Notes under the pieces: generated by a model
What the model saw: only the letters and a program-made list of their open reading frames with translations
The model's database searches: none
What the model was told of the DNA's origin: nothing
Shown: positions 6,110 through 13,367 of the stretch, piece after piece
Numbering within the stretch: the first letter of the stretch is position 1
How the letters are laid out: every line of letters begins with the position of its first letter
Program-made: the position numbers and the translations under genes
NCBI GenBank assembly: GCA_023446735.1
Contig: JAEXPQ010000084.1
Span: forward strand, 1 to 22,813
Direction: 5' to 3'
Origin: Verrucomicrobiota bacterium
GTDB taxonomy: Bacteria; Verrucomicrobiota; Verrucomicrobiia; Opitutales; Opitutaceae
Length of the DNA: 22,813 bases

Positions 6110-8698
6110 TCAAAGCGCGATCGCGACGCTTTGTCGAAGATCGGCGGACGACGCGCCGGCCCGGAGCGTCCACGTGCCGGCCGGCACAGCATAGGCGCCC
6201 TGGGCGGCGCTCCAGCGGCGCAACGCGGAAGCGGGCACGGTGAGGGTCACCGTCCGCGTCTCGCCCTTCTTCAGGTGCACGCGGCGGAAACCGCAGAGCG
6301 ACTGTAGCTCGCCCGGCTGCGCGCCGGTCGGTGGCACGGCGTACAACTGCACGACCTCGTCGCCGTCGCGCGTCCCGCTGTTCGTGAGCTCGACGAGCAC
6401 CTGGAGCGAGCCGTCGGGCTGGGGCGTGGCGCGGAGCGCCGCATAGTCGAACCGCGTGTAGCTGAGACCGTGGCCGAAGGGGAAGAGCGCCCGGCCGGCG
6501 AAGAACCGGTAGGTGCGACCGGCCATGGCGTAGTCCTTGAAGTCGGGCAGATCCGCGGTGGCACGGTAGAACGTCACCGGCAGGCGGCCCGCCGGGTTGT
6601 AGTTGCCGAGCAACACATCGGCGACGGCTGTGCCGCCCGCCTGGCCGGGGTACCAGGCCTGCACGATGGCAGCGAGGTTCTCGGCGGCCCACGGCATCGC
6701 GACGGCGCTGCCGGAGAGATTCACGAACACGACCGGCTTGCCGGTGGCGCGCAGACGCTCGAGCAGGCGCTGTTGCAGCTCCGGCAGCTCGATCCCGACG
6801 CGGTCGCCGCCAGTGAAGCCGTCGTAGTCGACCTCCATTTCCTCGCCTTCGAGCTGCGCGGAGATCCCGCCGACGAACACGATCACATCGGCCTCCCTGG
6901 CCGCGGCCAGCGCCTCGGCGTGCGCCTCGACCGGCGGAGTGCGCCATTCGAGGGCCACCTGCACGGGGCCGACGCCCTGGGCGTATTCGAGCTTGAGTGT
7001 CAGCGCGGCGTTCCCGGCCAGCGTGGTGGACACGACCACCTCGCGCTCCGCGGCCTCCTCCCCCGGCGCCGGACGCCAGGAATCGACCAGGAGGCGGTCG
7101 CCGAGCAGCAGCCGAAAGCCGCCGCGGCCGCGCACCCGGAAATGATACTCGCCCGCCATCGTGGTCTGCAGCGTGCCGGTCCAGCGGGCGGAGATGCCGC
7201 TGGCGGGGACACCGGCGGGCAGTGCGTACGGTTCCTTGGCGCCAGCGCAGGAAACGCACAACGGCCGATCGTAGCGATCGGCGACCGGTGCGCCCGCCAG
7301 CTCGCCGTTGGCGAAGAACTCGCCCCGGAACCACGGGTGCGGCAGCAGGCGCCACGCGTCGGTCCGCGTCGTGTAGTCGCAGCCGTGCGCGTAGTCCACC
7401 CGCACGCCCGCCGGCTCCAGCGCGGCCTTCAAGCCGGCGAGCACGGTGACGGGCGCGGAGGGCTCCCCGTTGTAGTTGCCGACCAGTGCCGGCACCGAGT
7501 CCGCGTTCGGACCGATCACGGCGACCCGGTGCAACGCCTCCCGGCGCAGCGGCAGCACGCCGTCGTTCCGGAGCAGAACCATCGACTCGCGCGCGGCGCG
7601 CAGGGCGACCGCCCCATGCTCGGGCGTGTCGTTCGCGGACGCCGGGATGGCGTTGAAGGGCACCTTCTCGGGCGCATCGAAGAAGCCGAGCCGGAAGAGC
7701 GTGCGCACCAGCCCGTGCAGGCGCTGGTCCAGTTCCGCTTCGGAGATCAGACCGCGTTGCACGGCCTCAACCAACGCCGTGGGCTGGAACCCGCAGCGCA
7801 GATGCATCCCGGCGCGCAGGGTCAGGGCATCGGCGGCCGCGTCGTCGTGCACCCATTTGTAGGTGCGGCTGAGGTCGGCGACCGAACCGCAGTCGGAGGT
7901 GACGTGGCCGTCGAACCCCCAGCGTTCAAGCAGCTGATACAGCAACGGATGGACCGAACACGGGATGCCATGCAGCGCGTTGTAGGCGGTCATCGCGATC
8001 TCGACCCGCCCCTCGCGCACGAGGGCCTCGAAGGCCGCCAGATAAGTGTCGTAGAGATCGGTCGCCGGCGGCGCGGCGTCGAAGATGTGCCGCAGCGGCT
8101 CCGGCCCGCTGTGCACGGCGAAGTGCTTGGCGCAGGCGGCCGCGACGAGATAGTCCGGATGATCGCCCTGGAGCCCGCGCACGAAGGCAACGCCGAGTCG
8201 CGCGGTGAGGAACGGGTCCTCGCCGTAGGTCTCCTGGCCGCGGCCCCAGCGCGGGTCGCGGAAGATATTGATGTTGGGCGACCAGAACGTGAGGCCGCGG
8301 AAGATCGCGCCCTCCTCGGGCGTCCCCTTGTAGCCGTTGAACTTCGCGCGACCCTCGACGCCGATCACCTGCGCGATCTCGTGCTGGAGCGAGTCGTTCC
8401 ACATCGCCGCGAGACCGATCGCCTGCGGAAAGACGGTGGCGTGGCCCGCGTTGGCGACACCGTGCAACGCCTCGCTCCACCAGTTGTACTTCGGAATCCC
8501 GAGACGAGGCACTCCGGGCGTGGTGTTGCCCATCAAGGACGCCTTCTCCTCCAGCGTCATGCGGGCGATGAGGTCGTCGATCCGCCGGGCCTGCGGCTGG
8601 GTCGAATCGAGGTAGGCGGGAGTCGCCTCCGGCGCCGCATACGCCGCCAACGCGAGCGCCAAAGAGAGGGAAAGGACGGAAACGTGTTGCAGGTTCAT
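6110..8698 (-). CDS. Secreted GH3 glycosidase with PA14 insert, beta-xylosidase type
   Basis: This 862-residue protein has a signal peptide (1-21, AYA cleavage). The N-terminal GH3 barrel (about 30-330) carries IPKYNWWSEALHGVA, typical of the beta-xylosidase/arabinofuranosidase branch, and nucleophile Asp269 in HVTSDCGSV. A PA14-like beta domain (about 445-588) is inserted in the second GH3 domain. The acid/base region follows as LEGEEMEVDYDGFTGGDR, with Glu617, Glu619 and Glu620 as candidates. The C-terminal 100 residues form the usual fibronectin-like domain (NSGTRDGDEVVQLY). The enzyme should release xylose or similar residues from the non-reducing ends of oligosaccharides in the periplasm or outside the cell. 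The start is ATG 8698, where the signal peptide begins; an ATG 54 bases further upstream would bury it. It lies between two GH43 genes in the same operon. Confidence 0.96.
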   Translation of the reverse strand: MNLQHVSVLSLSLALALAAYAAPEATPAYLDSTQPQARRIDDLIARMTLEEKASLMGNTTPGVPRLGIPKYNWWSEALHGVANAGHATVFPQAIGLAAMWNDSLQHEIAQVIGVEGRAKFNGYKGTPEEGAIFRGLTFWSPNINIFRDPRWGRGQETYGEDPFLTARLGVAFVRGLQGDHPDYLVAAACAKHFAVHSGPEPLRHIFDAAPPATDLYDTYLAAFEALVREGRVEIAMTAYNALHGIPCSVHPLLYQLLERWGFDGHVTSDCGSVADLSRTYKWVHDDAAADALTLRAGMHLRCGFQPTALVEAVQRGLISEAELDQRLHGLVRTLFRLGFFDAPEKVPFNAIPASANDTPEHGAVALRAARESMVLLRNDGVLPLRREALHRVAVIGPNADSVPALVGNYNGEPSAPVTVLAGLKAALEPAGVRVDYAHGCDYTTRTDAWRLLPHPWFRGEFFANGELAGAPVADRYDRPLCVSCAGAKEPYALPAGVPASGISARWTGTLQTTMAGEYHFRVRGRGGFRLLLGDRLLVDSWRPAPGEEAAEREVVVSTTLAGNAALTLKLEYAQGVGPVQVALEWRTPPVEAHAEALAAAREADVIVFVGGISAQLEGEEMEVDYDGFTGGDRVGIELPELQQRLLERLRATGKPVVFVNLSGSAVAMPWAAENLAAIVQAWYPGQAGGTAVADVLLGNYNPAGRLPVTFYRATADLPDFKDYAMAGRTYRFFAGRALFPFGHGLSYTRFDYAALRATPQPDGSLQVLVELTNSGTRDGDEVVQLYAVPPTGAQPGELQSLCGFRRVHLKKGETRTVTLTVPASALRRWSAAQGAYAVPAGTWTLRAGASSADLRQSVAIAL

Positions 8699-8808
8699 GG
8701 TGACGATGCGGGGAGAGGAAGCGAAGGGAGGAGTCGCAGCAGGCGGGGCCAATCACGAAGTTACCGGCGGGGGTTCCGGACGGGCGACGGGAATCGTCGA
8801 GCGCCGCG

Positions 8809-10932
8809 TCACGGCGCGGCGGCCTCCCGCCAGTCGAAGACCGCCCCGTCTTTGCGGTCCGGATTCGCACCGGGAGATTCCGCCGAGTACGGCTCGCCGG
8901 TCTGCGGGTGGAGGCCGACGTACCGGTGCGTCTTCAACGAGAGCAGCATGCACTGCCCGCGCAGCATGTCCTGCCATTGGAAGAGACTGCCGGCGGACTC
9001 GGTCTTCACGAGGCGCACGTCGCCGGAAAGGCCGAGGCCGACGACGGTGACGAAGCCGCTGCTGTCGAGCGCCTCGAGCGCCACCCTGCCCTGCCCGCGG
9101 TCATGCACGCGGAAACGGGCGGCCGGGCTCGAGGCCTCCGCTGAGCCGGGGCGCGCCGAGTGCAGCATGCCGTTGCGGTTGGCCCAAACAGCGGAGCCGT
9201 TGCCGCGGTTGGTGAGGGTGATGACCTTGCCGACCGGAAGATTCTGCGAGCGGTCCGCCAGCGGTTCGTCGACGCGGAAATCGTCGAAGGTCGCGTGGCC
9301 GCCCTCGCGACCGGCGGTGTTGAAGGCGAAGAGCGCGTAGCGCACGCCCTGGAAGGTCTTCAACTGGTACGGCAACCGCAGCGCGGAGCCGAGCGGTGTG
9401 AAGGTGGCGCCATCGGTGCTGAAGCTGAGTTGCGCGAGGTCGTCGTCGTAGTTGCCGGTGGCGCGCAGGAAGACGCGCGTGCCGGAGAGCGGACGGTCGA
9501 CGGTCTCGTCGAGGAGCTGGTTGTAGCCGCGCAGCACGAGGCCGGCCTCGGTGCGCACCAAGCCGATCCAACCACTGGGGACATTGAGCAAGCCGAGCCC
9601 CGCCACATCGCCGGGCTGCAAACCGGCGCCGTCGAGCACGACGGTGGCCGTGGATTCCGGGCCGATCACGCGCTGGGTGAGCGTGTTCTTCGCGGCGAGG
9701 AAGTGCGCCGCGGGCAACGTATGCAACCGCAGCGCGCCGGGCTGCTCGGTGAGCGACCACTTTCCAGCGACAGGCACGTGGTTCCACTGCCAGACGGGCA
9801 GGAGTTTCGCGCCGGAGAAATCGTCGCTGCGCCGGTAGGTCGCGGTGGGCGCAGCCGGTGTGGCGACGGCAGGCTTCACCCAGGTGCGCGGCGACCGGCC
9901 GAGGTTGCCGGGCAGGCCGAAGTACGGCCAGCCGTCGTGCCACGTGACGGGCGAGAGGAAGGTGGTCCGTCCGATCGACTTGAAGTCCATCATCGAATAC
10001 CCCCACCAGTCGCCGTTGGGCAGGTCGACGATGCCGCCCTGGTGGAGCGGCGCGGCGCCGAACTCGTTGTCGCCGGGCTTGTGGATCTCGAACGTCGCGC
10101 CCGGCGCGGGAACCGGGCCGTTCTGGCCGGCGTTGTTGCACCACCACCCCCGCTGCGTGCCCATCGTCTCGCGGGCGCTGATGACGGCCGTTTCATAGGG
10201 CCCGTCGATCCGGTCGGCGCGCGCGCACTGCATGCGCCCGGTGGGCGCATAGTCGGCGCTGATGATGATGTACTGGCCGTTGATCTTGTAGAAATGGTGC
10301 CCCTCGCCCATCGCACTGCCGCGCGGGATGATGACGCGCTCGCTGCCCTCGACGAAGCCGCTCAGGTCGGGCTTGAACTCGATCAGGCGCACCTCGGCGT
10401 AGCCGGAGATGGCGTAGATGCGGCCGCCGTCGTCAAAGAGCACGGACAGGTCATGGATGCCCGGCGTGATCATTCGCTGCTGCCACGGGCCGGCGGGGTC
10501 CTTGCTCGTGAAGACGAGCAGGCCCTTCCGGTTGATGTTGGAGAACACGTAGAACGTGCCCTCATGGTAGCGGATGCACGGCGCCCAGATGCCCTGACCG
10601 TAGGCGTCCTTCCCGCCCTCGAGGCGGAACTCCGGCCCGAGGTCGAGCTGCTCGGCGGCATAGCTCAGGAAACTCCAGTTCACCAGATCCCGCGAGTGCA
10701 GGATCACCAGGCTCGGCATCGCATGCATCGTGGTGCCGGCGAGGTAGAAGTCGTCGCCCACCCGGATGATGTCGGGATCGGAGAACTCGTCGTAAAAGAG
10801 CGGATTCGTGAAGGAGCCGTTGCCGTTGTCCGGCATCCAAGTGGTACGCGGCGCGGCGACCGGGGAAGCGAACGAGGCGGCGTCGCCGGTCAGGGCCAGC
10901 AACGCGAGGGTGAGGAGGGGGCGGGAGAGCAT
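8809..10932 (-). CDS. Secreted GH43 glycosidase with C-terminal beta-sandwich and fascin-like beta-trefoil
   Basis: This 707-residue protein has a signal peptide (about 1-26). The GH43 propeller (about 40-345) retains all three acidic residues: Asp52 (FSDPDIIRVGDDFYLAGTT), Asp161 (GIHDLSVLFDDGG) and Glu210 (MGEGHHFYKINGQY). Residues about 365-559 resemble the concanavalin-like C-terminal domain of GH43 beta-xylosidases (DDFSGAKLLPVWQWNH...GKWSL). The last 140 residues have the repeating character of a fascin-like or AbfB-like beta-trefoil (GKVITLTNRGNGSAVWANRNG, ending AVFDWRE) and may bind sugar. Expected activity is exo-xylosidase or arabinofuranosidase. It is the first gene after the extended -10 promoter at 11032-11040, and GH3 follows 110 bases later. 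Confidence 0.94.
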   Translation of the reverse strand: MLSRPLLTLALLALTGDAASFASPVAAPRTTWMPDNGNGSFTNPLFYDEFSDPDIIRVGDDFYLAGTTMHAMPSLVILHSRDLVNWSFLSYAAEQLDLGPEFRLEGGKDAYGQGIWAPCIRYHEGTFYVFSNINRKGLLVFTSKDPAGPWQQRMITPGIHDLSVLFDDGGRIYAISGYAEVRLIEFKPDLSGFVEGSERVIIPRGSAMGEGHHFYKINGQYIIISADYAPTGRMQCARADRIDGPYETAVISARETMGTQRGWWCNNAGQNGPVPAPGATFEIHKPGDNEFGAAPLHQGGIVDLPNGDWWGYSMMDFKSIGRTTFLSPVTWHDGWPYFGLPGNLGRSPRTWVKPAVATPAAPTATYRRSDDFSGAKLLPVWQWNHVPVAGKWSLTEQPGALRLHTLPAAHFLAAKNTLTQRVIGPESTATVVLDGAGLQPGDVAGLGLLNVPSGWIGLVRTEAGLVLRGYNQLLDETVDRPLSGTRVFLRATGNYDDDLAQLSFSTDGATFTPLGSALRLPYQLKTFQGVRYALFAFNTAGREGGHATFDDFRVDEPLADRSQNLPVGKVITLTNRGNGSAVWANRNGMLHSARPGSAEASSPAARFRVHDRGQGRVALEALDSSGFVTVVGLGLSGDVRLVKTESAGSLFQWQDMLRGQCMLLSLKTHRYVGLHPQTGEPYSAESPGANPDRKDGAVFDWREAAAP

Positions 10933-11031
10933 TTCGGGCGGTGCGAGCCTCCATCAGGAGGGACCGCGCTCCCAAGCGGCAAGCATCCGAAAGTAGAAGT
11001 CTGGAGATACGGCCCCGCCAGACCACGGCAC

Positions 11032-11040
11032 ATCATATCA
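11032..11040 (-). promoter_or_regulatory. Extended -10 promoter candidate for the glycosidase operon
   Basis: On the minus strand the sequence reads TGATATGAT, an extended -10 (TGn followed by TATGAT, five of six matches to TATAAT). No good -35 lies 17 bases upstream, which is tolerable for extended -10 promoters. It sits about 95 bases before the GH43 start codon and just after the beta-propeller gene, where an operon promoter is expected. It assumes sigma-70-like recognition in this phylum. Confidence 0.4.
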
Positions 11041-11045
11041 GCAGT

Positions 11046-11065
11046 GCCGCCCCGATGCGGGCGGC
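11046..11065 (-). terminator. Stem-loop immediately after the beta-propeller gene
   Basis: GCCGCCC (11046-11052) and GGGCGGC (11059-11065) form a perfect 7-bp stem with a 6-base loop, four bases beyond the stop codon at 11070. No T-run follows on the minus strand, so it is not a textbook intrinsic terminator. It could slow polymerase or protect the 3' end, and it lies right before the promoter candidate. Confidence 0.35.
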
Positions 11066-11069
11066 GCCC

Positions 11070-13361
11070 TCACGGCATATTCGGCGGGGCCCAGCGGTAG
11101 ACCATGACCTTCCCGGCGCCGTTCTCCTCGACCATGATGATCTTCTCCCCGTTGGCGCGGGTGACGACGTTGATCGGGTTCACCAGATCCATCGCGCCGG
11201 AATAGCCACCGGTCTCCTCGCCGGGCACGATCCAGCCGACCTTGTGGCCGTCGCGCGCATCGTAGATCGTGACCTCCCCGCGCACACGGGCGTCGCGCCC
11301 GTTGTCGAGGTAGACGACATAGATGTAGTCCTCGTCGGCGGTGAAGCCGTGCGGGATCGTCATGTCCGCCGTGCCCTGGTCGAGATGGACCTCGCGGCCG
11401 AAGTCCTCATAGCCGAGGTCGGCCATGAAGCGGAAAGTCCGCCGCGCCGGATCGTTGAAGTGGTCGTAGCGGTAAACGACGCGGTCGTACCACGAGTCAT
11501 AACTCCCCGAGACAAACAGCGTGTCGGTGGCGGGCAGGTACTTCAGACGCATGGTCGCAGCACCGTGACCGGTGAACGGCACCGCCGGCCGCTCGATCGC
11601 TGCGAGCGGGTAGCGCGGCACGCCGTTCGCGTCGAGTCCGCCCGGCACGAGGCGGGTCATGCCGCCGTCGCGGAAATAGCCCGAGTACTCGCCCCGGCCG
11701 CCATACCAGATCGCACCACTGTCATCCACATCGACACAGGAACCCGCCATCGCACCCACGTAGAATTCCGCGAACTCCTCGGGCTGGGGGTGCCCGTCGC
11801 CGTTGGTGTCGAGCCAGCGCCAGCGACGGTTCTTGTTCGACTCGTCCGCCGGCCAGTTCGGGTGCAGGCCCGCGAAGATCTCCGAGTTGTTGCCGCTTAC
11901 GCCGAGGTTGAAGAACGCGGTCGGGATGCCGATCTCGCTGCCCGGTTCGAACCGCACCACATAGATGATCCCACCGTACATCGTGCCGAGGAAGAGAAAC
12001 TTCCGCCCCTCGATCCACCGCACCCACACCGACTCCATCGCGGACTGGAGCCGCAGGTCGTCGGGAAAGCGGAACGGATCGAGCGTGACGGCGGCGAAGC
12101 TCCAGCTCGCGCCCGGTCCTTTCGTGTAGTCCAACGCATAGCGTTTCGCGTTGAGGTACACGGAAGTGCCGTCGCTCGCCGGGTCGGCGTCGCCGGCGTT
12201 GGTGAAGGTGGAGTTCACCATCCACAGGAACTTGCCCGACGAGTCGTACGCACGGATGTCGGTGCCGCCCATCATCAGGCTGCTCATGCCGGTGCCGCCC
12301 ACGTAGACGTTTCCGGCCGCATCGTGTCCGATTCCCACCGGGCCCCAGAAACGCTTCTCGCCCCATGCTCCCGGTACCGGGCCGGCAAACACGCCGCCGG
12401 TTTCGCCGAAGGTGCCGACTTCGGTCGGCGCCCCGCTGCCGGTAACGTCGAAGATCTTCACGTTCTGGTCGGGACCGTTGTCGGCTATCCAGAGGCGGCC
12501 CTGCAGATCGAACGACACCGCGGTCGGATCCACGACCGAACGGATCGCGCGCCCGTCGCTCAGTTCGACGTACGGCGCATCGGCACCGGTCGGCGGCGGA
12601 GTGAGCCGCAGCGGAGTGGGCGTGTCCGGCGGCGCGTTCTCCGATATGGTGATCCGGAGAAAGAAGCCGCGCCCCCAGAGGTTGCGCACGGTGGCCGTGA
12701 GCGTGCCCGTGCGGTTGGTGGCCGTGCGGTTGTCGATCGGGCCGTGCTCGCCGAACGCCTTGCCGAGGCAGTGTCCGTCCTGATACACCGCGCCCAGGTT
12801 TGGATTGTTGCCAAGCCCGGTCTCATCGTACTCGTTGCTCGTGACCACGAGAGCATTGCCGCCCTGCTGGTCGATCACCCGCAGCCCGGTCAGATGGTTG
12901 CCGGCGTTGCCGTCCCACGCCACCGGATCGACGCCGTACGGCCGATAGTTGGTGGGGCGCCCGCCGCTGTTCGCCACCCAGTGGCTTTCCACAGAGAGCT
13001 GAAACGGCGTGGGATCGCCCTCAAGTTTCACGCGGTAGAACTTCCGCGGCCCGCTCGCCGCGAGATCGACGATGGTGCGCCGTCCGTTCGCATCGACCGG
13101 CGCGCTGGTGGTCGTGAGCGGTTGCCAGTTGCCCGCCGCGAGATCCGTGCAGAACTCGGGCGTGTACGTGCGACCGGCGTAGATCGGGCCGAAGGAGAAG
13201 CTCAGCTGGTTCGGCTGCCCCGCGACCGGAGCGAACTGCAGATCGAAGTACGGCGGCTGCGCGCGCGGCGTGCCGGCCGAGAGCGGACCGGCCGCGGCAA
13301 GAGCGCAGAGGGCGAGCGCGGCGACGCGACGCGCGAATGAAGGCTGGGTTGTCGTTTTCAT
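11070..13361 (-). CDS. Secreted beta-propeller (NHL/SMP-30-like) protein with EF-hand loop
   Basis: This 763-residue protein has a signal peptide (about 1-29). Residues about 37-113 form a small beta module (Y.pEFctDLaagnW ... KFYRVKLEG) of the kind often attached to exported Verrucomicrobia proteins. From about residue 265 onward the repeats resemble NHL or SMP-30 propeller blades (PTAVSFDLQGRLWIADNG, PVGIGHDAAGNVYVGGTG, IPHGFTADEDYIYVVYLDNG). Residues 518-529 are a perfect EF-hand-type calcium loop, DTNGDGHPQPEE, with ligands D518, N520, D522 and E529. No catalytic residues are recognised, so it may bind, sense or cleave a polysaccharide-derived ligand. It starts six bases after the M23 gene's stop codon, so the two are probably translated from one mRNA. 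Confidence 0.9.
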   Translation of the reverse strand: MKTTTQPSFARRVAALALCALAAAGPLSAGTPRAQPPYFDLQFAPVAGQPNQLSFSFGPIYAGRTYTPEFCTDLAAGNWQPLTTTSAPVDANGRRTIVDLAASGPRKFYRVKLEGDPTPFQLSVESHWVANSGGRPTNYRPYGVDPVAWDGNAGNHLTGLRVIDQQGGNALVVTSNEYDETGLGNNPNLGAVYQDGHCLGKAFGEHGPIDNRTATNRTGTLTATVRNLWGRGFFLRITISENAPPDTPTPLRLTPPPTGADAPYVELSDGRAIRSVVDPTAVSFDLQGRLWIADNGPDQNVKIFDVTGSGAPTEVGTFGETGGVFAGPVPGAWGEKRFWGPVGIGHDAAGNVYVGGTGMSSLMMGGTDIRAYDSSGKFLWMVNSTFTNAGDADPASDGTSVYLNAKRYALDYTKGPGASWSFAAVTLDPFRFPDDLRLQSAMESVWVRWIEGRKFLFLGTMYGGIIYVVRFEPGSEIGIPTAFFNLGVSGNNSEIFAGLHPNWPADESNKNRRWRWLDTNGDGHPQPEEFAEFYVGAMAGSCVDVDDSGAIWYGGRGEYSGYFRDGGMTRLVPGGLDANGVPRYPLAAIERPAVPFTGHGAATMRLKYLPATDTLFVSGSYDSWYDRVVYRYDHFNDPARRTFRFMADLGYEDFGREVHLDQGTADMTIPHGFTADEDYIYVVYLDNGRDARVRGEVTIYDARDGHKVGWIVPGEETGGYSGAMDLVNPINVVTRANGEKIIMVEENGAGKVMVYRWAPPNMP

Positions 13362-13367
13362 CGATGA

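Noticed and set aside
6036..7355. Upstream extension of the CE6-GH43 gene
   Set aside because: The extension is Arg-rich, lies over the GH3 gene in another frame, and a clean signal peptide begins at ATG 6035.
6470..9340. Very long + strand reading frame opposite the GH3 and GH43 genes
   Set aside because: Its translation is Arg/Gly/Ala/His-rich with no family features, while the minus strand has full catalytic motifs; it is a GC-driven antisense frame. The same holds for + strand frames at 3558-6194, 9160-11100, 10941-13340, 13647-16007 and 20291-21886.
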